Of a DNA stretch of 64,000 nt, positions 35,921-64,000 are shown piece after piece. The position numbers were made by a program, and so were the translations under genes. Position 1 is the first letter of the stretch. Each line of letters starts with the position of its first letter. Below the pieces are notes generated by a model, which saw only the letters and a list, made by a program, of their open reading frames with translations, did no database searches and was not told the DNA's origin. The stretch comes from Agrypnia vestita (lineage: Eukaryota > Arthropoda > Insecta > Trichoptera > Phryganeidae), in NCBI GenBank assembly GCA_016648135.1, contig JADDOH010023013.1:186001-250000 (forward strand), in the 5' to 3' direction.

Positions 35921-37200
35921 ATCACCTGTATTTTATTAACTGAGATATTTTTATTTTTAAACATGGTTAAATATATTTGTGCATGCTATGGGAAAGAATA
36001 CAAAATAAGCTGTACATAACATATTGTAATGTGATGATAGAATTCGGATAAATTTACGCACAATTGGAATCTGTCGTAATATGTCACTATGGAACAAAAC
36101 TATCGAAACCTTTAGTACCTTCCATTACATTCTAGAATACACACCACTCTCTAAAATCAGCTACAACATTCGAGGAACGTTTTTTTTTTTTTCTGAAAAG
36201 GAATTTTCGGTGCGACGATCTCGACTAGGTCAAGCGACGTTAGTGGCCACAGTCGTTCCGCACTAAAATACGTAAACTTAATGAATCTACATAGTGCAGA
36301 AATATAAAACAAAACTTCATTAACTCTTAAAATTATGTATATACCTAGCATCAATATTTTTCATATAAATACAAACTGTTGAATGTAAAATATTTAGATT
36401 GATAATGCCCTCATAAGGTGAAAAGCGTCTCAAAAAATTAAAAATGTAGAACTAAAAAAAAAGTGTTTTTATTTCCATATTTGTGATAATACAGTCCTCC
36501 AAAACAATGAATCTTAAATAATCTATTTCTCAGTCATTTTTTGACGGATTTCAAATGTTTTTCATTGGTATTAGTTTTGATCTAAATTTTAATTCCATTA
36601 AGTTAAATAAAATAGTATTATCGACACCATGAAAGTTCTCCATTGATAATATTCATGAAATTATGGAAGGGAAAAAATGAGTTTGTATATTAGTGTTAGA
36701 TTTGGACACCTTGGATGAAAAAATTAGCAGAAGTGTTAAAAACAAACTGATTTTTACAAATTTTTAAATAATATTGTTATTTATTTTACATAATATTCAT
36801 CCCTTCAAAATTTACAAAATGTTATGTAGTAGGAGTCAAGATTGTTATGATACCGCAAACCAATGAGAATAAATCGGACTACAATATGTGTAATTTTTCT
36901 GTGCACATTTAAATTTACGTATATTTTGCTTCTAAATTTTTAATGTCGAGAGAACATTATTTGGAATGTATAAATTATAAATTAATGTACACATTCAGAA
37001 TAAAAATTAGAACTTTCCTAGGTTGATAAATTACGAAAAATGTATTAAAAGATTTTTTAACTTATTTATGAATTTCGAATTAGGTAGAACTGAATGAAGG
37101 TAAATCAATGTGAAGATTTGTAATTTATATTTTAATCGATTTATGGTCAATTTTATATCGTCTCTTTCTATAGTGTGGTCAATTTGTAATTTGTCTTCCA
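35921..37200. other. gene-free stretch
   Basis: AT-rich sequence with short chance frames only. A poly-T run lies at 36180-36192. No gene or element was established. Confidence 0.35.
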
Positions 37201-38050
37201 TTAGTGATGGGTCCGCTCTGTACTCACTACTACAATGTAGTACTACACTACATTGAAGTGCACACTTCGCACATTTTGATGTGTAGTGCACACTACAAAC
37301 TACAAACACCAAAGTTATTGAAAGTATAAACTTCAAATAGTACACTTCATTTCAAAGCGAACACTACAAAGTACATACACTTCAAAGTTATCGAAAGTAT
37401 GAGAAACACATTTTAAATAGTGTATTTTTTACGTGAAATTTTTGGAAAGTTGATGTAGATATATGAAGAATTTTCTGGAATCTGTAACAATCCCCCCCCC
37501 CATGATTTGAAAAATTTTGGGAGCTATGAAGAAATTTTTGGGAAGTTGATGTAGCTAAACGGAGAAATCTTTGGAAACTGTAACAACCCCCCCCCCCATG
37601 GTTTGAAAAATTTTGGGAGCTATGAAGAAATTTTTGGGAAGTTGATGTAGCTAAACGGAGAAATCTTTGGAAACTGTAACAACCCCCCCCCCCTATGGTT
37701 TGAAAATTTTTTGGAATCGAACGAAGAAATCTGTCTGGCGACCTTTTTTTTTTTTTAGCTCGCTAAATTTTTATTTGGGAAAAAAATACTTCATTTCATT
37801 TAAAAATTTACTTCACTATTACTTCATTTCATTACTTCACTTCATTATTATTACAATTACTTCATTTCATTACTTCACTTCATTAATACTACAATTACTT
37901 CATTACATTACTTCACTTCATTAATACTACAATTACTTCATTACTTCACTTCATTTACTTCACTTCATTTCGTAGTACTACAATTGTAGTGTACACTTTG
38001 TAGTCTTCAAACTGGTGAACGTGTGTGTGTTGTAGTCTTCATTTTGAATT
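37201..38050. repeat. composite repeat with C-tract tandem array
   Basis: It starts TTAGTGATGGGTCCGC (hAT-like end) and is followed by short inverted ACTACAATGTAGT words. Three units of about 95 bases follow at 37441-37730. Each contains GGGAAGTTGATGTAGCTAAA, GGAAACTGTAAC, a run of 11 to 13 C, and GGTTTGAAAAATTTTGGGAG. ACTTCATTTCATTACTTC repeats run to 37970, and then TAGTACTACAATTGTAGT. I could not find a matching right end. Confidence 0.65.
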
Positions 38051-38539
38051 GAAGTTTTTCCCTTCGCTACTTCTATAGATATATATTGATAGACTCAATA
38101 GACTGAGTCAGGAGGATTTAAAGTTTTAAGTTGGGAACGTTGGTAACATATGTTGTCTGTGGTTGCATGTGTTCGATGGGTTGTTCTCGATATGTCAAAA
38201 TTTTAATCAAGTGTCTATTCACTATAATACGCAGCATTATGCCTATATATGTGAAATTGTAAGTACAGATTAATTTTCGTACTCCGCCCTTTAATTATGA
38301 ACTTATAAATATGATACTATTCGTATTACCTAATATTTTGTCTAGGCAGTTCGCGCCTAAATCTCATACTGGAATCGAAAACAAGATTACAACATTAAAA
38401 ATATAAATTATGTTTGTACACACATTGGGTATAAGCTTTCATCGCCGAATAATAATGTTCCATCTCGCTCTTGAGTATTATTATTATATATTTGTTAAAA
38501 AAGTACCTACTATTCGCCGTTCGCCGCGCGTTCAGAAAC

Positions 38540-38704
38540 GTCAAAATCTGGCTGAGGCGATATTCGCCAGTCGTTCGACGCAAGTGACAGTTTTTATTCC
38601 GGTAAGTTATGATTTTGTATTATTAATCATATTATTGCAAGAATTGAAATATGGGCCATTGTGGATTTCACTTGTTTATTTTCAGGTTAATATTTTGATT
38701 GACC
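38540..38704 (+). promoter_or_regulatory. ERCC3: XPB 5'UTR with a small intron, and promoter region
   Basis: Sequence upstream of the XPB ATG shows a leader exon ending at 38601 (CCG|GTAAGT) and an 84-base intron ending in TTTATTTTCAG at 38685. Nineteen bases of leader precede ATG 38705. The leader is GC-richer than its surroundings. The transcription start is not visible by motif, and 38540 is only an approximate left limit. Confidence 0.5.
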
Positions 38705-57266
<18,562 letters not shown>

Positions 57267-57311
57267 CAGGCTGTGTGCCAAGACTCGGTTAGTCAGACTG
57301 TAGACACACAA

Positions 57312-59439
57312 ATGAAATTTTCCATTATTGGCAATTCGTATATGAAGAGACAGAGCTTATTATTTTTACCTGTTTTATTTTGTTTTCAGGTTATCTGCAT
57401 TGATGAAGACTAACAGTTCACTAATAAAAATATGAATCTTGTTTATTTAATTATGTGTATTTTTTAAATAAAAGTTTAAAAAATCTATTCCTGATTTTTA
57501 CTATAATCCTTATTCCATGTTTCACTATTGATTATCATTAATAATCAAGTAAACTTACCTTTTAGTCCACTTTTAAATATGTTCCCTCTTAATAGTAATA
57601 TTCCCTGCGCACTCCCACCCCCTCATCATCATCTCTTTGTAGACTTCAAGGCCGTGTATGATAGCATAAATAGGAATGCATTGTACAATGCAATGAGTGA
57701 GTTTGGAATACCGCGTAAGCTGATCAATCTGGTGAAAGTAACAATGTCCCCAGTAACGTGTAGAGTCAGGGTTGGCAGTGATCTGTCCGAGCCCTCTGAA
57801 GCGCTCCACGGAGTGAGACAAGGAGATGGATTGGCCTGCCTCTTAATCAACATAGCCTTAGAAAAAGTTATTCGTGACTCAGGAATTGAGATAAGAGCAA
57901 CGATATTTGACAACTCTGTGCAACTATTAGCTTACGCTGATGATATCGACATAATTGCGAAAACTCCCGATGCTTTATGTAATGCCTTCATAAATCTTGA
58001 AAGTTCTGCCAAAAACATGGGTCTCATAGTAAACCAGCAGAAGACAAAATACATGGCGTAGGATGCACCCAACAAATCCCAACTCTCTCGTGTGGAAGTC
58101 AAAATTTTGAAACGGTACCAAGATTTACATACCTAGGATCCCTGATAACAAGCAACAATAATACTACAGATCCAGAAGCGCATAGTGAGTGCAAATCGCT
58201 GTTTTTTCCACCTACAAAAGCAGATAAAATCCAGACTGCTGTCCAGAAACACCAAGATATTAGTGTACAAAACGCTTATTAGGCCAGTGCTCACATACGC
58301 AGCTGAGTCGTGGGTACTAACTAAGAGGAATGAGCGAGCACTGGACGTTTTTGAAAGGAAAATTTTGAGGCGTATCTTTGGATCGGTTCTAGAAAATGGA
58401 CCTTGGCGCAGACGTTACAACAATGAGCTCTATACTCTATTTAAGGAGCCAAACGTCACGAAATTTATAAAACTGGGAAGACTTCGGTGGCTGGGTCATG
58501 TGGAGAGAAGGTCCGAGCATCAAGAACCAAAGTCCCGGCTGAACTCAAGGCCAATAGGGCGAAGGAGCTAAGGAAGGTCGAAACTAAGATGGAGTGACAA
58601 CGTCCTCAAAGATATCTCTGCCTTAGAGCTTCGAAACTGGAGAGAGCTGGCACTAGACCGAGATGAGTGGAGGAAAATTATTGAGGAGGCCAAGACCCAC
58701 CAAGGGTTGTGTGCCAAGAATGATGATGATGATGACTCCCACCCCCTACCCCCACTATTGACACTCCGTCCTTTCACACTAGTATATAAGCACATAATTT
58801 TTTAATGTTTAGGCAGTTAAGATTCTCCCTGAAGAAGCTAAGGTCGTAGAGAAACCTGGTCGGATTTGACGATAAATATAAGTGGTGTTTAACTAGGTTA
58901 TTTTTATTTATTTAATCAGTTCTTGTTTTTCTTTCATAGCGTGGTCAGCAATATATTCTCACATCTTCTTTCCGAAACTAGTTTGTATCTCACTTAAATG
59001 TTATATTTTCCATCAATTTTCTAGAGAGAATCCAAAAGATGTCATTCCGGAGTGGGCACTGATTGAGTTGCAAGGTGATCTAGAATCGAGAGAAGAAACC
59101 TCCCTGTACGGGCAGTTTGCTGGTGACCTCCACTACACTGCGAGCGGTCAACCAGTCCTCATTATCGGCCACCACATCCTGCAGGGGAAAGAAACCGCAG
59201 TGGAAAAGCCCTTTGCTGTCCTGGAGAAAAAGGTTAATAAGAAGGAAGATAGAAAACTAACGGATCAATCGCAAGCTTCTCAGTCTGAACACGAAAGAAG
59301 TGCGCTGGATTCTACCTTTGCTGTTGAGCACAAAACTGTGGGTGGTACGGAATACATTGTAAAGGCGTTCATAAAAAAGAAACTCATATTTAAAGTGAGG
59401 CCTAAACCCATTATTTCGCAAATCGCCAATAATATTTGA
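57312..59439 (+). CDS. CHTF8: Chromosome transmission fidelity factor 8 (Ctf8, CHTF8)
   Basis: The main exon 59025-59439 (acceptor ATTTTCTAG) reads DVIPEWALIELQGDLESR, then FAGDLHYTASGQPVLIIGHH, GKETAVEKPFAVLEKK and IKKKLIFKVRPKPII, all conserved in Ctf8. A Lys/Ser-rich insert of about 30 residues sits before the last strands. The N-terminal exon is proposed at 57312-57337 (MKFSIIGN, donor GTATAT). Its phase 2 fits the acceptor, and M-x-x-x-I-I matches the family start. This gives 146 residues (human 121). Ctf8 joins Dcc1 and Ctf18 in the alternative RFC that handles PCNA at replication forks and in sister-chromatid cohesion. The proposed start is 45 bases past the XPB stop. The main exon is certain and exon 1 is an inference. 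AATAAA lies at 59619. Confidence 0.85.
57423..57428 (+). terminator. XPB candidate polyadenylation signal
   Basis: AATAAA lies 157 bases after the XPB stop, and another is at 57467. Both would lie inside CHTF8 intron 1 if the proposed first exon is right. Confidence 0.55.
57600..58740 (+). mobile_element. non-LTR reverse transcriptase, decayed, in CHTF8 intron 1
   Basis: From about 57640 the frame reads FVDFKAVYDSINRNALYNAM and EFGIPRKLINLVKVTM, then HGVRQGDGLACLLINIALEK, LLAYADDIDIIAKTP (catalytic YADD intact) and NQQKTKYMA, then a stop at 58061. After a frameshift it continues with FERKILRRIFGSVLENGPWR and GRLRWLGHVERR, and the relic tail WRELALDRDEWRKI near 58650. It is the C-terminal two thirds of a retroelement pol. 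The 5' end and endonuclease are missing. Confidence 0.9.
58826..58864 (+). ncRNA. hammerhead-like motif, degenerate
   Basis: CTGAAGA (58829-58835), a weak CTA/TAG stem II, GAA (58851-58853), self-complementary ACCTGGT (58854-58860) and C861 follow hammerhead order, with 3 bp of stem I (TCC/GGA). The short stem II makes activity doubtful. Confidence 0.3.
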
Positions 59440-59618
59440 CCGCACCAATGTATTGTACACATTATGGACATCGAGACAAGTAACATTTAAACTGTGTCTG
59501 CCTCACTGCCATGACTCGAGACCAACGAAACAAACAGGCTGCGTTGTACTTGTTCATGATTTACAACTGAAATGTCAATATTAATTAGTAATCTAATTTT
59601 GAATGGATGTTTATTTCT

Positions 59619-59624
59619 AATAAA
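59619..59624 (+). terminator. CHTF8 candidate polyadenylation signal
   Basis: AATAAA lies 180 bases after the CHTF8 stop codon. Confidence 0.6.
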
Positions 59625-60500
59625 ATTTATCATTAGTATTCATTTAAGAAATTTTACAATTCTACTATATATTTTACGGCACATTTAAATTTGTTATATG
59701 TATATGTAAACTATCAAAGTAAATTATATTTTCAGAAACTTTTTTATTTTATTGTACCGGAAATAAGCATACATCTGCAAGCTCGGAAATACATAAGATG
59801 GATGAATGATCCGGTAGCAACCAAATATTTTTTGGTGGATTTGATTTTTCTATACGTCTTTCTAATTGATTAATTAATTTGGTTTTACATAAGAGAATTT
59901 CAAACATTAAATAAATTGGTATTTTTTGATGTCTCCAATTTTTTTCCATTTGCCTCTTTTGCTAGAATTATGGATTTTGGAAGTGAAAGAAAGAAATTTG
60001 AAATGTGGTGGTGGAATATTTAGAACCCCTTGAACAATAATGCATACTAATTCCTCAAAGATCTGATGGTTAAAATGTCCATCGTCATAATGTGAATAAA
60101 CTGTAAATTTGGGAGGGTGGGAAAAAATTGCAAAATTTGAACTCGAAACTGCTCAGACTGAGGACACTCCCAGATATTGATGGGAAAAACTGTGATTATG
60201 TAACCGTTTCTTATATTTGTATTGATGGTTGGTAACTGATTTTTTGCAATTCACCAGGCAACTATCGGAGCATTAGACGGCAGTCAAATGTCAGTTACCA
60301 ATCATCGTTATAATCGAATATCACACATCACTACCTACCTGTTTATTTATATTTACAAAAGTAGGACTTTTACACAAAAACAATACTTATATTAGTGATA
60401 AAGATCGCTGGCAACAACAAAAAAAAACAAAAATTTATAGAATAAAAAGAAGAAAAAAACTATCTATACCTATAAAACTCAATTTCTGTCTGTTCTTTAT
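59625..60500. other. gene-free stretch
   Basis: AT-rich, short frames only. GGCAACTATCGGAGCATTAG-like single-copy sequence near 60260 shows no coding support. Confidence 0.35.
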
Positions 60501-60509
60501 ACAAATCTA

Positions 60510-61260
60510 CGGTAAATATGGGTCAAATGGGTCGGAGAGTCTTCATCTCAGTTGTTCTTAGGAGATTTTTAGTTCTGGTGGTGTCAGCCCTTGTCTCGAT
60601 ACCGTACATCACGATTGGGCGGATACAGGTCTTATATATTTTCGCTTTGCTCTCCTTGAGCATGTGGTCGTTTTGCCAGACAGTATTTCTCAAGCGTCCA
60701 GCAACAGTTGCGACATTGTTTGCTTGCTCTCTTACTTCTTCATAGAGGTCATTACTGCTGGATATCTCGACACCCATGTACTTTAAGCCCTATTGTTTTA
60801 TCGTCAATTGCAAGCTTGCATCGTACTGGTTGTTTCGATATCACCATGCTTTTAGTCTTATCTACATAGATTTTCATGTTGAATCTTTGTGAGGATGTAT
60901 GAAATTTATGCAGAAGTTTTTGAACATCGTCTTCGGAGTTGGCTATTAATACCGCATCATCAGCATAACATTATATCTATCTTTTTGTCTCCCATGTTGT
61001 AGCCTAGATTCATTGATTTGACATCTTCTTTTAGCTTATCCATGATGATATTGAATAGGAAGGGGCTCGAGCTATCTCCCTGTCTGATGCCTACTGCGGC
61101 TGAGATTTCTTTTGATAGATCTCTGTTTACCTTTTTGCGTGAATTATGAATAGCTTAGAAACGTAGGCCAGAGCTCAGATATACACGGCAGAATATTCCA
61201 GAAAACTACACACAAAAGAGATTCTGAACGGCCATGAAAATCTGAGAACACTTCTAATTT
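60510..61260 (-). mobile_element. non-LTR reverse transcriptase, decayed
   Basis: The minus strand reads EISAAVGIRQGDSSSPFLFN and IIMDKLKEDVKSMNLGYNMG, then after a one-base shift YADDAVLIANSEDDVQKLL, DKTKSMVISKQPV and, from 60777, GVEISSSNDLYEEVREQANN and KIYKTCIRPIVMYGIETRA. This is RT blocks 4 to 7 plus thumb. The frameshift lies inside the YADD block near 60968. It shares its 5' flank (61180-61245) with 56082-56160. It is a different family from the element in CHTF8 intron 1. Confidence 0.85.
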
Positions 61261-63185
61261 GTTCATTCCTCACTCCAGCATTTAAAGATTTTCCACACAA
61301 GCGCCTTAGTGACAGGATTCTTATTGGTATTCAGAGCCCATTTACTTTGTTTTCCACAGTCACTCTTCTTTCGATATTGTTCTCAGCCTTGCCAAAAATT
61401 AGCAGAATAGTTAAAACAACACATTTTTGAACCAAAAGAGATAACATATTTGGATGTTTTTATAAAATTCAGATAAAGTATCGGGTGTTAATATTAAAAT
61501 CTCAATAAATGAAAAACATTTAAAAAAAATTGAATACGTACTACATATACTGTGCTGGTGGTATTTTGAATACTCTCTTAAATAATACAATCATTGCGTT
61601 AATTCTTCCATTTGTTAGTGGGATTCAGATTCATAATTACTGTTGTCATTTCTTTCAACATAACTATCTTTCAAGTATTTTCTAGGCAACACTGTTACAA
61701 GTCATGTACTACTATCCACCATTAAATTGGATTCCAAACCATATTATTTATTATGTTATTATTATTATTATAGAATCAAAAATATAATTGTAATAAATAA
61801 TTAACATGTGGCATATGCATTTTGATATGCTGAACTCTGGGATTTGTTCGAAATTGCAAAACTAGTGAACAAATGCATCTATTGTATACTGTAATGTAAA
61901 ATTTTGATTAAAAAATAAATATGGTAGTACCGTGGTATCGCAACATGTTTTAGATTACTGCACAGCATTAAAATTGTCCCATTCCTACTGGCGGGAGCTT
62001 TTTTAAACTCTCGCGCGGGAAAGATCGGTCTCTTCTGCATGCAGCACTTTGAACGATTAAAACCGAGGGTTCGGGAAACAGAACATCAGGTTCTACCCGG
62101 TAATAATCGCTATTGTGCACATCCAGTCTTGAGATCAGCAGACCATAAGGTACACAACTAATTTTGTTGTATATTATCTTTCACAGAACCCTCCCGGCAT
62201 TTAAATTAAAACCTAATATTCAACGCTATCTAAATTACAAATTTCTTAGATGAATCAATTCAAATGAAAACTACCTAGATTGAATCATTGTAAATTAAAC
62301 TCCTTGGATTTAATTTAATTTCATAACAAAGATGTAAATTCTCCAGTTTCGCGATTTAGAAACGTATGCATAATCTTGATGGTGTAATCCCTCGATATGG
62401 TCAAATTTTATTAGTAATTACTTCACCTAGACAAGAATGTATTGCAATATTATTAAGGAGTCATCTCCGAACCATTTTCTCCAGTAATTAGGCAAAGTCT
62501 TAACATTTCTACGAATTGAAACGCTCAGCTTTTGATTCTAAATAATTACTTTTATAACAATGCAAATCTATCGCTCGATAGTCAGGTAGCCAGGACAAAA
62601 AGGAAGGAGAAACGCGAAGATGAATGCTGAGAGACACCGGGTTTGCGCGAACATTTCCTACAGACCGCCAAGCAGATCATCTACAAGATGATGTTGCTCC
62701 TACATTGGAGCGGGTCACGGATCATCACGCTCCGTCAAAATGTATAAAATGGCACCAGAACTCCATATTAGCACGTCAACATCAGGATCATTCATAATCT
62801 GTATTCAAAAACTGTACATAATGTAATTCATAAATTCCATCGTCGAAATTAAAAGGCTCAGGTATTATTGGAAATTGTGCTTATACAAAATAGGTTCAGG
62901 AGCAGTTAGCGGCCGACTTTGCAAGCAATTCTTTAGTAATAAATTGTACTAAATTCAAGATAGTATTAGTTCGCTGTAGGTAAAATGAAATTTATTCTTG
63001 TATCATAATTTTATAATAATCTAATCGATTTTCAGTTCCACCTAATGTAAAATCCACTTGTCCAGTTTAGCATCCCACATTATATTGCCCCAGCCGTTCA
63101 TTACTGGCCGAACCCACCTATATACCTTGGTCTCATGCGTCTCTCTGAGCATTTGGTGGTCAGATCACGTGAACTCCTTCAGAGC
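61261..63185. other. gene-free stretch with one coding-like relic
   Basis: AT-rich sequence. A GC-richer patch at 62000-62160 has no defined content. At 62600-62820 the minus strand reads DPDVDVLIWSSGAILYIL and HHLVDDLLGGL with three in-frame stops between and after them. Its origin is unknown, perhaps a dispersed relic. Confidence 0.35.
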
Positions 63186-63189
63186 CTGA

Positions 63190-63600
63190 TGCAATAAAAC
63201 TCATCAAATATAAAACCAGTCCGTGACTACAGTGCACCCAAACCTCCCAGTTTGGCATCCTAACCTCCCAATATATTTAAAAGTGATAAGATACGTTGAA
63301 CTGCAACACGTCGTTTCTCCAACTTGCCATAATTCTAAATTTTTCAAGTCCAAAATGTTAATTTCATAATATGTAGATTAATTACGATAGTTTGAAAAAA
63401 AATTAGATCCTTGCGCCACAAATCATTACATTTTAGTTCACATAATTTGAAACTTTTTTTAAGATTTGACAAAATTGAAAAAATATTTCTTTTTTTCCGC
63501 AAGTGAGAACAACAAATATCAATTTCTATTACTATATATAATATATATTATATATTATATATATATTAGTAATAGAAATGTCGCAATCTTTGTTTTTAGA
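63190..63600. repeat. dispersed pogo-like repeat, family P1
   Basis: Words in the same order as 45225-45560 (ATAATTTGAAACTTTTTTTA, GACAAAATTGAAAAAATATTTC, GAAATGTCGCAATCTTTG). A (TA)n palindrome at 63535-63575 interrupts it. Confidence 0.6.
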
Positions 63601-64000
63601 TTAATAGATATTGTGTTTTCAAAATAATTTCTAGAAATTTGCAAAAAATATCTGATAAATAGGTCCCTTGACTTTCGACTAACGAGGTTCTCCGTATTAC
63701 CTTCATTTATGAATATACATAAAAAAAGATTATCCTTAATTGCTAAATGATTTGCAACAAATCTTAATTTTTAACACAAAATAATGGAGAAATCAAATAT
63801 TTAAACTGATGCTAACTTCTTCGTTTTCCAATTGGCCCCAGCAAAGTCTTTCTAAAACCTTGCAATACTCAAACAATTCTTGGATTTTTACATATTTACA
63901 TTTTACACTTTACATATTTTTCTTACATTTTGTATGCTTTGAAGGAATGGTTGATGGGAGATGGGGAATTAATGAATACAGCATTATTACACAGATGGTC

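Overview
The window is animal nuclear DNA, almost certainly from an insect. It is AT-rich. Its genes are split into short exons with GT/AG introns of 0.1 to 3.4 kb, and the rest is packed with insect-type transposon debris: hAT, pogo/Tigger, piggyBac-like and foldback MITEs, non-LTR retrotransposon pieces and tRNA-derived SINEs. The frequent GTAGGTACC-like words near the left end suggest Lepidoptera or Hemiptera. I cannot decide the order from sequence alone.

Five protein genes can be read. (1) Plus strand, 8365-12337: the last three exons of a gene I do not recognise, with a Gly-rich start, a short helical stretch and a Pro-rich C-terminus. (2) Minus strand, 15339-16752: the last three exons of a second unrecognised gene. 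I found it by hand from three consecutive exons with matching splice phases. It converges on gene 1. (3) Plus strand, 24968-30291: a complete five-exon RNF25 (RWD plus RING E3 ubiquitin ligase). (4) Plus strand, 38705-57266: a complete fifteen-exon XPB/ERCC3 (haywire), the TFIIH DNA translocase, 806 codons with all helicase motifs. (5) Plus strand, 57312-59439: CHTF8 (Ctf8), a subunit of the Ctf18 alternative clamp loader. Its proposed first exon starts only 45 bases after the XPB stop codon, so the two transcription units would overlap on the same strand.

Layout: 1-8.3 kb is intergenic or upstream intron with repeats and one GC-rich island. 8.3-16.8 kb holds the two convergent unknown genes. 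17-24.8 kb is repeat-rich: SINEs, two tandem arrays, and a 3.5 kb hAT element with exact 8-bp target duplications that ends 150 bp upstream of the RNF25 start codon. 25-30.3 kb is RNF25. 30.3-38.4 kb is its probable 3'UTR followed by a pogo element, a foldback, a hammerhead-like motif, non-LTR fragments and a C-tract tandem array. 38.4-57.3 kb is XPB, whose introns carry a piggyBac-like TTAA element, foldbacks, a pogo element, LTR-like and SINE pieces and a nested insertion. 57.3-59.6 kb is CHTF8 with a retrotransposon in intron 1. 59.6-64 kb is intergenic with another retrotransposon fragment.

Three of the genes fit a broad genome-maintenance theme: transcription and repair (XPB), replication clamp loading (CHTF8) and ubiquitin signalling at stalled ribosomes and forks (RNF25). 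There is no evidence that this clustering is functional.
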